In this document: positions 55,633 to 64,000 of the stretch, in pieces | Numbering within the stretch: the first letter of the stretch is position 1 | Layout: each line of letters opens with the position of its first letter | Origin: Psychrobacter sp. Cmf 22.2 | GTDB taxonomy: Bacteria > Pseudomonadota > Gammaproteobacteria > Pseudomonadales > Moraxellaceae | Length of the DNA stretch: 64,000 nt | Assembly (NCBI RefSeq): GCF_001921745.1 | Contig: NZ_MRYA01000001.1 | Location: forward strand, 310,001-374,000 | Reading direction: 5' to 3' | Notes under the pieces: model-generated | Seen by the model: only the letters and a program-made list of their open reading frames with translations | Told to the model about the DNA's origin: nothing | Database searches by the model: none | Made by a program: the position numbers and the translations under genes

Positions 55633-55723
55633 ATTCTGTATGTATCAGAGTTAAGTGCTTCATAGCATTGTGCGTAATAAACTGCGCATAGTAAAGGGTC
55701 GCATTACAACACCTCTTAAAGAA

Positions 55724-56629
55724 TTACAAAGCCAAACGCTCTGCCAGATAATCTACGAGCAATCGAATCTTAGGTGATAAATGACGGTTGTGCGGATAGA
55801 CGGCCCAAATGCTCTCTTCAGGCTCTCTATAGTTATCCAGTAAGCTGACCAGCTCGCCTGATGCTAAGTATTGTTGCACATAATAATCAGGTAGCTGCAC
55901 AATACCTAAACCTTTTAACGCCGCATCAACTAGACTATGACCACTGTTATATTGCACAGTGCCAGACACTCGTAGGTTTTTTTCTTTATCTGCTTGCTTA
56001 TTCACTTCTTTATCAGCGTGTTTATCATTGTCGATAAAATGCCAATAATCACGAGTGCCAAGTAAGCAGTTATGTTGGCTTAGCTCGGACAGAACATGAG
56101 GCGTGCCGTACTTTTTGAGATAAGCGGGCGCAGCACAAACGAAGTTGGTACGACGACTGAGTTTTTTTGCCATCATGGTTGAATCGCTTAATTTGCCAAT
56201 ACGAATCGCCAAATCATAGCCGCCATCTACTAAGTCGATTTTTTGATTACTCAAAAATGCCGTGACTTCAATATCACGATATTGCACCATAAAGTCATTA
56301 ACCAATGGCAATAGTTGCTGCTCACCATAAGTGACAGGAGCGGTCAGTTTAATTCTGCCTTGGGGCTTTGATTGCAGATTGCTCACCGCTTGTTCAGCGG
56401 CATCTAAGCCATCGAGCACACCGCGGCAATGCTGATAAAATATGCGGCCTTCTTCTGTTAATGACACTTTACGTGTCGTGCGATACAGCAGTTTGATATT
56501 CAAGCGCTTCTCTAACGCACTGATTTGCCGACTGACTTGCGCCGTTGACATGCCCAACTCTTTTGCGGCGCGAGTAAAGCTCTCGTACTCTGCTACATAG
56601 ACAAACTCGCTGATACCATCCCAACCCAT
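55724..56629 (-). CDS. LysR family regulator divergent from formaldehyde dehydrogenase
   Basis: A 301-residue LysR regulator. The helix-turn-helix lies in residues 2-60 (FTRAAKELGMSTAQVSRQISALEKRL), then a ligand domain ending in a polar tail. A Lys/Asp/Glu-rich loop near residue 205 (KHADKEVNKQADKEKN) is unusual. ATG at 56629 is chosen over a GTG four codons earlier. It is divergent from the class III alcohol dehydrogenase, so it probably regulates that gene. Confidence 0.88.
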   Translation of the reverse strand: MGWDGISEFVYVAEYESFTRAAKELGMSTAQVSRQISALEKRLNIKLLYRTTRKVSLTEEGRIFYQHCRGVLDGLDAAEQAVSNLQSKPQGRIKLTAPVTYGEQQLLPLVNDFMVQYRDIEVTAFLSNQKIDLVDGGYDLAIRIGKLSDSTMMAKKLSRRTNFVCAAPAYLKKYGTPHVLSELSQHNCLLGTRDYWHFIDNDKHADKEVNKQADKEKNLRVSGTVQYNSGHSLVDAALKGLGIVQLPDYYVQQYLASGELVSLLDNYREPEESIWAVYPHNRHLSPKIRLLVDYLAERLAL

Positions 56630-56784
56630 GATTATTACCACTGTGTAAAAGATATTTGTAAATATAGCACATTGTTATCGTTTCAGAAAAGACTATAATA
56701 GTTAGCATAAATTAACGTTTTACAGACCAAGGCAATGTAACCATGTGACGATAGTAGCTTGCCTCTATTTAGTCAGCGCTATAA

Positions 56785-57963
<1,179 letters not shown>

Positions 57964-58010
57964 GAGATATTTTCTAAAACATGCCCTAGTTTTATAAGAT
58001 AGAAAAAACA

Positions 58011-58045
58011 AAAATGCCGCCCTTATATAGGAGCGGCATTTTTTT
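58011..58045 (+). terminator. Terminator after frmA
   Basis: Stem AAATGCCGC / GCGGCATTT around CCTTATATAGGA, then a T-run. Confidence 0.88.
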
Positions 58046-58054
58046 AGCATTAAA

Positions 58055-58195
58055 AGTATAGTCAGTGAAAGTAATATCGACACATCACGCACTGCTGATA
58101 TCGATTTTTCTTACTTGCTGTGTCTGCGCAGATAGGGGCTACAAAGAATTGATATCAGCAATACTGTGGTTTTTTTAGGATATTTTGACTATAGA
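58055..58195. mobile_element. MITE-like palindromic element, copy 4
   Basis: Ends AGTATAGTCAGTGAAAG and TTTTGACTATAG are inverted repeats. The inner pair is ACTGCTGATATC / GATATCAGCA with loop ACTTGCTGTGTCTGCGCAGA, close to copy 1. It ends 15 bases from the stop of the convergent haloacid dehalogenase gene. Confidence 0.75.
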
Positions 58196-58209
58196 GTTCT
58201 AAATAACGG

Positions 58210-58905
58210 TTAGCCTTGAGTATCAAGAATAATCTGCTCTGCAAGCGTAACAAGATCTGAGGCCATAAAGTCCGGTGTGGGCACATTGGATGCAGGCAAC
58301 ATGGCATTATAGGGCCGAGTGAGAAATGCGCCTTGGCAGCCAGCGGCTTGCGCGCCAATCGTATCCCAAAGATGACAAGCGACAAGGCAAAGATCTGACA
58401 TTTCAACAGCCAGCTCGTCAGCGACCATTTGATAAGTCTCAGGAGCAGGCTTAAACTTGCCAACCTTTTCAACGCTAAAAGACTGCTCAAAAAACGCGTT
58501 CAATCCCGCTTTTTCAAGTGGCGCAGGAGAAGCACTACTGGCTGAATTGGTCAATGTCACCAGTCGAAACCCTGCGTCACGTAGTTTGGTCAAGGCTGGT
58601 ATTGCATCAGGATGAGCAGGCATTTTGCTCATGCGCTCTTTTAACTCATTGATATCATCATCTGTCAACGTTACTTCATGGATATCAGCTGTCATCTGTA
58701 ACGCACCAACGCCAATCTCACCAAAAGGCGTATACAGTCCTGACAAAGTCATGGTCTGCGAGTAAAGCACTAATTGAGCAAACCACTCCCTTAACATGTG
58801 CTTGTCACCGAACAGGCGAGCAAATAATGGTTCAAGAGTGGTAATGTCGAGTAGCGTCTCATTGACATCGAAGACGATAATCGAGGGTGATAGATTGTTG
58901 GACAT
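58210..58905 (-). CDS. Type II haloacid dehalogenase
   Basis: A 231-residue HAD hydrolase of the (S)-2-haloacid dehalogenase type. The nucleophile aspartate is in FDVNETLLD (about residue 12), the Thr/Ser-Asn motif in LVTLTNSASS (about 118), Lys in KFKPAPETY and the acid loop in LVACHLWDTIGAQAAG. It hydrolyses a carbon-halogen bond; true substrate unknown. Ribosome binding site AAGGAG. Its promoter region is shared with the divergent TetR gene and contains the operator palindrome at 58977. Confidence 0.88.
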   Translation of the reverse strand: MSNNLSPSIIVFDVNETLLDITTLEPLFARLFGDKHMLREWFAQLVLYSQTMTLSGLYTPFGEIGVGALQMTADIHEVTLTDDDINELKERMSKMPAHPDAIPALTKLRDAGFRLVTLTNSASSASPAPLEKAGLNAFFEQSFSVEKVGKFKPAPETYQMVADELAVEMSDLCLVACHLWDTIGAQAAGCQGAFLTRPYNAMLPASNVPTPDFMASDLVTLAEQIILDTQG

Positions 58906-58976
58906 AAAAACTCCTTTTTAGTAGTTATGAGTACCGTCTAACTTTAACTAGACTTGAGAGGTTGTTCAAGATAAAA

Positions 58977-58992
58977 TTGAGCAATCGCTCAA
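58977..58992. promoter_or_regulatory. TetR-type operator palindrome O1
   Basis: TTGAGCAATCGCTCAA followed by ATTAATA, between the divergent haloacid dehalogenase and TetR genes. The same palindrome occurs at 61048 and 61117. Confidence 0.8.
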
Positions 58993-59061
58993 ATTAATAT
59001 TGTTTTACAACTTTGCTGCATCTGATTGTAGCTTGGCACAGACTGAATATTGGAATTGAAC

Positions 59062-59676
59062 ATGTCTCGTACGACGCTTTATAACCGACAAGACTCTTTA
59101 GAGCAGGCTTTACAGCTTTTTTGGCAAAAGGGTTTTCATGCAACGTCTTTAAAAGATTTAGAAAAAGCACTCGATATGCGCCCGGGGAGTATTTACGCGG
59201 CTTTTGGTAGCAAGGATGGACTGTTCCAAGAAGTATTAGAGCACTATGCTCGTCTGACACTGACCGAGCTAGAATATACTTTGAAAACTCATCATTCGCC
59301 ATTGATGGGGCTAGCTGCCTACTTGCGACAGCTTGGCGGAATTCTCGATAAGGGGCTGCCAAGTCGCGCTTGTATGCTGGTCAAAAGCTTACTGGAGCTT
59401 GGCGCGCGTGAGCAATCAGCCTTACAAAAGGTTGAGGCCATGCTGGCTGGTATGGAAGCGCGATTTATTGACTGCTTTACGGAAGCTCAGCGCATAGGGG
59501 AGCTTGATAGTGAGCTTGACCCTGTTAGGCTGGCTCGGCGTTTACAAGCTGAAATAATGGGGCTGCGCGCTTTTGCACAGCGTGATGTAGATAGTGCTGC
59601 TGTACATGAGCTTGCCGAAGATATGGCGCAATCAATAGAAGCCTTGCGTGATGATAGCGCCACAGAATCGACATAA
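59062..59676 (+). CDS. TetR family regulator of the DsbA/AhpD/SDR group
   Basis: A 204-residue TetR repressor. Helix-turn-helix in residues about 22-62 (TSLKDLEKALDMRPGSIYAAFGSKDGLF); the GSIYAAFGSKDGL form is the AcuR/NemR-like type, whose members sense reactive electrophiles. The C-terminal domain contains Cys residues (SRACMLVK, IDCFTEA) that could be sensors. ATG at 59062 follows TGGAAT. The palindrome at 58977 upstream and its repeats near the neighbours suggest self-regulation and control of the following genes. Confidence 0.85.
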   Translation: MSRTTLYNRQDSLEQALQLFWQKGFHATSLKDLEKALDMRPGSIYAAFGSKDGLFQEVLEHYARLTLTELEYTLKTHHSPLMGLAAYLRQLGGILDKGLPSRACMLVKSLLELGAREQSALQKVEAMLAGMEARFIDCFTEAQRIGELDSELDPVRLARRLQAEIMGLRAFAQRDVDSAAVHELAEDMAQSIEALRDDSATEST

Positions 59677-59677
59677 T

Positions 59678-60346
59678 TTAATCAGCCATGTCAGCTAATT
59701 GCTTTAGAATTTGAGTATAGTTCTCAACCCCTTGAGCACCGCTAACCAGATGACGCTCATTAAAAATGATGGCTGGTACGCTTTGAATGCCTTGCTGCTG
59801 CCAGTGCTTCTCAGTCTCTCGTACTTCTTTTGCAAAGCGCTGATCCTGTAACACTGCCAGCGCCTCGCTACGATCTAGCCCAATCTCTGCTGCAATATCT
59901 GCCAGCACTTCTTTATCAGAGATATTACGACCATTAGTAAAGTGAGCGGTGAACAAGGCTTGCTTTAGGTCGTGCATCCGGTCCTGTTGATCTGCCCAGT
60001 GCAGCAGCTGATGCAAATCAAATGTATTGTGCATACGTGTGTCATCATCAAAGTTGAATGTAAAGCCCACCTCACTACCAGCTTCAGTCATTCTAGCGCG
60101 GCTGGCATCCGACTCAGCTTTGCTTGAGCCATACTTCTCCATGATATGCTCACGCAAGTTTTGACCAGCGCTTGGCATATTAGGGTTTAGCTCAAATGGA
60201 TGCCAATGAATCTCATAGTCGGTATTGGTTTGTTCAAGCGCTTTTGCCAATTGACGATAACCGACGACGCACCAAGGGCAAACCACGTCCGATACAATAT
60301 CTATGCGCAATGGCTGCTCTGATGATAACTGCTTTGAATGTTTCAT
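59678..60346 (-). CDS. DsbA family oxidoreductase (FrnE-like)
   Basis: A 222-residue thioredoxin-fold protein without a signal peptide, hence cytoplasmic. The active site is CPWC (VVCPWCVVGYRQL, about residue 22); the cis-Pro lies in GIQSVPAIIFN. FrnE-type proteins act in oxidative stress and aromatic or polyketide metabolism. It ends one base after the convergent TetR gene and starts upstream of no visible operator, but is downstream of the AhpD-like gene on the same strand (67 bp), so it may be cotranscribed from operators at 61048/61117. Confidence 0.88.
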   Translation of the reverse strand: MKHSKQLSSEQPLRIDIVSDVVCPWCVVGYRQLAKALEQTNTDYEIHWHPFELNPNMPSAGQNLREHIMEKYGSSKAESDASRARMTEAGSEVGFTFNFDDDTRMHNTFDLHQLLHWADQQDRMHDLKQALFTAHFTNGRNISDKEVLADIAAEIGLDRSEALAVLQDQRFAKEVRETEKHWQQQGIQSVPAIIFNERHLVSGAQGVENYTQILKQLADMAD

Positions 60347-60412
60347 ATGACCTCTCGTTAGCTATTGTTTATAATTTTAACTCACAAAACTGCTACATGT
60401 TAGCCTAGGTAA

Positions 60413-60967
60413 TTAGTCAGCCTTTTGCCATTCAAACTTTTGGAACGGCTTATCAATTGGCGTGTTAGCGAGATGGTTGGTGTAGTTGCTCATCACTTTT
60501 TGCGCGGCTGCAAGGATAACTTCCAGAACTTGACGCTTAGTAAAACCTGCATTTAAGAATGCTTGTACAGCGTCATCATTAACATTACCACGATCACGGA
60601 CGACAGAGAGTGTGAAGTTACGTAGTGCTTCCAACTTCTCAGTCGGCAATGGGGTCTCATTACGTAATGCTTCAGTGATAGCGTCATCTACGTTCATACT
60701 TTTGGCAATGCCAGTATGTGCTGGCACGCAATAATGACAATTGTGCTCAACGTTGATGGTTTGCCATACAACGGTAGTTTCTTCATTATCAAAGCTACTG
60801 TCTAAAAACAACTGATGCAAACGTTGATAACCTTCTAAAAGCCCGGGTGCTTCGGACATGACAGCATGTAGATTTGGAATCATACCAAAGGCATCAATAG
60901 AGTTATTCAGCAACGCTTTGCTATCCTCTGGTGCACTTTGTTTGTCATGTAAAGTAAAGTCAGTCAT
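60413..60967 (-). CDS. AhpD-like carboxymuconolactone decarboxylase family protein
   Basis: A 184-residue protein with the AhpD motif EHNCHYCVPAH (CxxC plus His), near residue 80. Such proteins reduce peroxides or act as thiol hydroperoxidases. ATG at 60967 is chosen because AAGGAT precedes it; a frame extension of 46 codons covers the operator at 61048 and is thought non-coding. It lies ahead of the FrnE-like gene on the same strand, and its promoter region carries two copies of the TetR palindrome. Confidence 0.87.
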   Translation of the reverse strand: MTDFTLHDKQSAPEDSKALLNNSIDAFGMIPNLHAVMSEAPGLLEGYQRLHQLFLDSSFDNEETTVVWQTINVEHNCHYCVPAHTGIAKSMNVDDAITEALRNETPLPTEKLEALRNFTLSVVRDRGNVNDDAVQAFLNAGFTKRQVLEVILAAAQKVMSNYTNHLANTPIDKPFQKFEWQKAD

Positions 60968-61047
60968 ATAAGAATCCTTATTGTAGTTGCTAATGGTTAG
61001 TTGTTGATGATTTGGTGGTGAATGATTTTTTATCGAATTGACTATAT

Positions 61048-61063
61048 TTGAGTGACTGCTCAA
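61048..61063. promoter_or_regulatory. TetR-type operator palindrome O2
   Basis: TTGAGTGACTGCTCAA followed by ATTAATA, 81 bases before the AhpD-like start. The following bases match O1 as well. Confidence 0.8.
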
Positions 61064-61116
61064 ATTAATAGATAATGCGTCTTCGAGTAAATCAACTACA
61101 ATCACTATAAATCATT

Positions 61117-61132
61117 TTGAGCGAACGTTCAA
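61117..61132. promoter_or_regulatory. TetR-type operator palindrome O3
   Basis: TTGAGCGAACGTTCAA followed by TAATAATT, 54 bases from O2, within the divergent region before the SDR gene at 61261. Confidence 0.78.
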
Positions 61133-61260
61133 TAATAATTAGGAGATTGTCGGAATCACAACACTTTCATTACAATGTGCTGTACTACGATGGTTAAAAT
61201 AGAACACATTCAAGACTTAAGTAATAGTTTAAATAACAACTCAAATAATAAGGATGGCTC

Positions 61261-62112
61261 ATGGCTAAGACTATTTTGATTACTGGCAGTACTGATGGCA
61301 TTGGTAAATTGACCGCTTTAAAGCTGGCAGAAGCGGGACATCAAGTTTATTTGCATGGTAGGAATGAGGACAAACTTGACAATGTCATAGCAGAAGTCAA
61401 CGCTGTCGCGACAGGCGCGGCAGTAGATAATATTGATGGGTTTGTGGCTGATTTCTCAGATTTGAATGCGGTACGTAAAATGGCAGCAGAAGTCAGCGAA
61501 AAACTACCAAAGCTTGATGTACTCATCAACAATGCAGGGATTTATACCACCTCATCGGCAATGACTAAAGATGGATTGGACGTACGCTTTGTGGTCAATT
61601 ATCTAGCGCCTTACGAGTTAACCAACGCCTTATTACCTTTGCTCAAAAAGTCGGGTGAAGCCCGCATCATTAATCTAAGCTCTGCGGCGCAAGCATCGAT
61701 ATCATATAAGGCATTTGCAGGACAAGAGCGTCTCGCCGATAAAGACGCCTATGCTCAAAGCAAGCTGGCTCTTACGATGTGGAGTATGGATTTAGCCGAC
61801 ACAGTCGCAGCAGATGACATCAATGTCATCGCTGTCAATCCAGGCTCATTATTGAATACTAAAATGGTTGATGAAGCTTATGGTCAGTATTGGTCACCGG
61901 CGGATAAAGGAGCAAATATCCTAACGGAACTTGCCGTCTCAGATGAGTTTGCCGACGATACTGGCAAGTACTTTGATAATGATATCAAGGATGGCGCGCA
62001 TGGTGATGTAAGAGGGGAGTTTGGTCAACCGCATGCAGATGCTTTAAATAAAGAAGCCATTACAGAGCTTGAGCATCAAACTCAAGCAGTATTACAGTCG
62101 ACTTCTATATAA
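61261..62112 (+). CDS. SDR family oxidoreductase of the TetR group
   Basis: A 283-residue short-chain dehydrogenase of the retinol-dehydrogenase-like type: ITGSTDGIG (residues 6-14), NNAGIY, catalytic NLSSAAQ and YAQSK. The C-terminal VNPGSLLNTKM is usual. With AAGGA before the ATG. It shares the 290-bp divergent region with the AhpD-like gene, and O3 lies 130 bp upstream, so it is a likely member of the TetR regulon. Substrate unknown; reactive carbonyls would fit the group. Confidence 0.87.
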   Translation: MAKTILITGSTDGIGKLTALKLAEAGHQVYLHGRNEDKLDNVIAEVNAVATGAAVDNIDGFVADFSDLNAVRKMAAEVSEKLPKLDVLINNAGIYTTSSAMTKDGLDVRFVVNYLAPYELTNALLPLLKKSGEARIINLSSAAQASISYKAFAGQERLADKDAYAQSKLALTMWSMDLADTVAADDINVIAVNPGSLLNTKMVDEAYGQYWSPADKGANILTELAVSDEFADDTGKYFDNDIKDGAHGDVRGEFGQPHADALNKEAITELEHQTQAVLQSTSI

Positions 62113-62136
62113 GTTATCGATTTTTGAATAATTTAT

Positions 62137-62310
62137 TAGGGCGTGTCCTCATTTTAAAAATGGTGATAAAAATGAGATAAATTGCAGTCAAACAAGGAAA
62201 ATAGCGCAGATAATATCGAGATATTAGTCAGCTATTTGACGCTGTTTGGCAAGATTTAGCCATTTTTAACCCATTTAGATTATTATCGATTGAATTGAGG
62301 ACACGCCCTA
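62137..62310. mobile_element. 174-bp MITE with 13-bp inverted ends flanked by TA
   Basis: GGGCGTGTCCTCA at the left end is repeated as its exact complement at the right end, and each end is bordered by TA (TA-GGG ... CCC-TA), as after insertion of an IS630/mariner-type element. There is no open frame inside. It lies between the SDR gene and glpM. Confidence 0.8.
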
Positions 62311-62499
62311 TTTCTATCTAATGATATAATTCGTCACGTTAGCATCTATATTTTTACGACTTGTGTTTAAGTGACTTAAGTTTCACGACTTAAGTTTCAT
62401 GATTTTTTCAAGAACTAGGCACATTTATTAAGTGTTTAATAATAGCTAAAAATTAATTAGAGCATAGCTAGCTTGCGCCCAACAGGAGTTAATCCCATC

Positions 62500-62835
62500 A
62501 TGATTTGGCTAAAGATGCTTGTTGGCGCGTTGGTGGTATTATTAATTCAACTGTTCGCTCAAAGTCGGTTTTTCTATTTGGCCGCCCTTGCGCCGCTTTT
62601 CCCGACTTTTACTTTGATTAGTCATTTTTTAGTCAGTACTCAGCGTAGTGCTACAGATTTTAAAGTTGCACTGATATTTAGTATGCTAGGTGTGATACCG
62701 CATCTCATTTATACGCTTATTGTGTTTTTTAGTTTTAGCCATATGGGACTTTATAAGGCGTTACTGCTAGGTATTGCAGGCTGGTTAATCGCTGCTGCTA
62801 TTTTGGTATTTGCATGGCAACATCTGCAAATATAA
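62500..62835 (+). CDS. GlpM family membrane protein
   Basis: A 111-residue protein with about four membrane helices: starts MIWLKMLVGALVVLLIQ, contains YLAALAPLFPTFTLISHFLV, and ends AAAILVFAWQHLQI. It matches the small GlpM family (found near glycerol metabolism genes in Pseudomonas, role unclear). ATG at 62500 is chosen; AGGAG lies about a dozen bases before. Confidence 0.78.
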   Translation: MIWLKMLVGALVVLLIQLFAQSRFFYLAALAPLFPTFTLISHFLVSTQRSATDFKVALIFSMLGVIPHLIYTLIVFFSFSHMGLYKALLLGIAGWLIAAAILVFAWQHLQI

Positions 62836-62854
62836 CGAAGAATGAATCAGTATG

Positions 62855-63112
62855 TTAAGCGCTTCTTTTGTTGTCCATGCTTCTTTTATTGGTCATGCAA
62901 TCAAACCATGCGTCGTCATAGACAGCAGTAGCAGAATCAAAGTGCACGTATATTTTTTCATTATTTAATGTCGCATACCAATGCTCATCGTTATATCCTG
63001 TAAGCACTTGAAAATACTTATCATTTACAAAGTCGCCTACAACATAGGTATTGCCTGTTGCAAAAAAGGTATTGCCAGCCGTACAGAGTAGTGTATCGCC
63101 CGTATTTATCAT
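62855..63112 (-). CDS. Small protein of unknown function
   Basis: An 85-residue soluble protein with no recognised family. The first 60 residues look like a small beta-barrel (alternating GDTLLCTAGNTF, VVGDFVNDKYFQVLTG), and the last residues repeat NKRS twice (NKRSMDNKRSA). AGGA precedes the ATG at good spacing, so it is likely real. It is transcribed in the same direction as the upstream BamE-like gene, but a terminator lies between them. Confidence 0.6.
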   Translation of the reverse strand: MINTGDTLLCTAGNTFFATGNTYVVGDFVNDKYFQVLTGYNDEHWYATLNNEKIYVHFDSATAVYDDAWFDCMTNKRSMDNKRSA

Positions 63113-63242
63113 AGCTTCCTACTTATATATTTTAGTATATTCGGAAAAGTTAATATATGATTTTATCCGAATATAAGATGAAATACCATAAGGCAGGGTA
63201 CGATGAATACGTTTTGTAACGTAATTTTTTACGCTTCCATAC

Positions 63243-63275
63243 AAAAAAGCAAGACACTTGCTGCCTTGCTTTTTA
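63243..63275 (-). terminator. Terminator after the BamE-like gene
   Basis: AAAAAGCAAG / CTTGCTTTTT stem around ACACTTGCTGC, about 30 bases after the stop codon of the minus-strand gene. Confidence 0.8.
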
Positions 63276-63305
63276 GTTAACTTATGCGATTTTTATATTG
63301 ATGAA

Positions 63306-63761
63306 TCAGCGTCCATAATTAGCACAAGAGGCGGGTTGCCAATAAAACTCAGTGGCAAAAAACTCATCATTACGTAGTCTGCCTTCATAACTGTCGTCAA
63401 ATATTATCTTGTATTGACAAGTTTCGACTCTGTCATCAGTACTGTGAAATTTGAGAATATAATCCCATTCGCGAGCGTTAAATCCTTCACTAAAGTGAGG
63501 TGTGCCAATTAACTGGTAGATTTGATCTTTAGTCGTACCTACTTGAATATTAGCAACATCCTCATGATTGACGATACTACCGCCTTTTTGCCACGCTTTG
63601 TTTGGATCTGGGAACATCAAGTCGTTGGCATCAACAGAGCCATGCTGAGCACCAGGGGTCAAATGCCATGTTGGCGTTATGTTTTTTTGGGTACAGCCAG
63701 TCACTGTGAATAGTAGAGCAGTAGTGGCTAATAAGCCGTAACGGTAAGTAGATTTTTTCAT
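63306..63761 (-). CDS. BamE/SmpA-like lipoprotein
   Basis: A 151-residue lipoprotein (lipobox VTGCT, Cys about 23). The C-terminal half shows the BamE-type repeat: VGTTKDQIYQLIGTPHFSEGFNAREWDYILKF. A similar arrangement occurs in outer membrane assembly lipoproteins, but the spacing of the N-terminal half is unlike true BamE. It lies next to a trimeric autotransporter gene on the same strand, so it may be an outer membrane accessory factor. Confidence 0.75.
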   Translation of the reverse strand: MKKSTYRYGLLATTALLFTVTGCTQKNITPTWHLTPGAQHGSVDANDLMFPDPNKAWQKGGSIVNHEDVANIQVGTTKDQIYQLIGTPHFSEGFNAREWDYILKFHSTDDRVETCQYKIIFDDSYEGRLRNDEFFATEFYWQPASCANYGR

Positions 63762-63861
63762 GATCCATTCCTTAATATATGTTGTGTGTCATCTGACAAC
63801 GTTTATCTATTTATAAGAAGCTATTGATAAACAAACGCTGTCATGAGGTAATGTGCTTGTA

Positions 63862-64000
63862 CTAGAAATGGAAGCCTGCACCAATTGCACCGCCAGCATT
63901 CCCTTGTGTATCCGCTGTACCATTCACTTTGATTACCCAGCGACCATTGTCAGACACTTTAGACACACCAACGGCCACTGCGCTTTCGCCATTGTACGAG
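63862..64000 (-). CDS. Trimeric autotransporter adhesin, C-terminal anchor (partial)
   Basis: The minus-strand frame runs off the right edge and ends at 63862. The visible 45 residues (YNGESAVAVGVSKVSDNGRWVI ... GAIGAGFHF) match the last beta strands of a YadA-type membrane anchor, ending in Phe as usual for outer membrane barrels. Trimeric autotransporters are surface adhesins; the stalk and head lie beyond the window. The gap of 100 bp to the BamE-like gene has no terminator. Confidence 0.85.
   Translation of the reverse strand, partial: SYNGESAVAVGVSKVSDNGRWVIKVNGTADTQGNAGGAIGAGFHF

Noticed and set aside
60968..61105. N-terminal extension of the AhpD-like protein
   Set aside because: It covers the operator palindrome O2, while the ATG at 60967 has a clear AAGGAT site.

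Overview
The window reads as chromosomal DNA of a gammaproteobacterium of the Moraxellaceae, most likely Psychrobacter. This is inferred from protein family resemblance, the combination of a choline-to-betaine cluster, urease and a Csu-type pilus, and short AT-rich intergenic repeats; no database was searched. Both ends cut through genes: a FimX-like EAL domain protein on the left and the membrane anchor of a trimeric autotransporter on the right.

Left part (1-16.4 kb): EAL protein end, a lipoprotein cytochrome c, a MoxR/DUF58/transglutaminase operon, tRNA-Val(GAC), a four-gene archaic chaperone-usher (Csu-like) pilus operon behind a long AT-rich leader, then small stress or membrane genes (DUF421, CinA-C, CsbD, MgtC) and flavohemoglobin Hmp with a probable NsrR operator.

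Middle (16.6-38.3 kb): osmoprotection cluster (EmrE-like SMR pump, TetR regulator, betB, betA, BCCT transporter); YgjP-like metallopeptidase; complete urease cluster ureDABCEFG plus hupE/ureJ behind a near-consensus promoter that overlaps a palindrome; a protein made of three fused RidA domains; an MliC lysozyme inhibitor; and pstSCAB-phoU on the minus strand with a clear Pho box.

Molybdenum block (38.6-52.1 kb): a PaoABC-type aldehyde oxidoreductase, its XdhC/PaoD chaperone and MocA cytidylyltransferase, then moeA, moaA, moaB, mobA, moaC, moaD, moaE, modA and modB. Enzyme, cofactor synthesis and molybdate uptake thus lie in one plus-strand series, but no ModC ATPase is present in the window.

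Right part (52.3-64 kb): universal stress protein, an SDR next to a deleted alcohol dehydrogenase remnant, DUF4031 and DUF302 proteins, a LysR regulator divergent from glutathione-dependent formaldehyde dehydrogenase, haloacid dehalogenase, and a probable TetR regulon (TetR, DsbA/FrnE, AhpD-like, SDR) marked by three copies of one 16-bp palindrome. GlpM, a small unknown protein and a BamE-like lipoprotein precede the autotransporter end.

Intergenic spaces carry three repeat families: four copies of a roughly 150-bp palindromic MITE-like element, one 174-bp element with 13-bp inverted ends between TA dinucleotides, and three copies of a conserved block directly after rho-independent terminators. 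The observations judged most worth checking are the fused triple-Rid protein, the three-operator TetR regulon, modAB without modC, the helical insertion in the PaoC homologue and the terminator-linked repeat.
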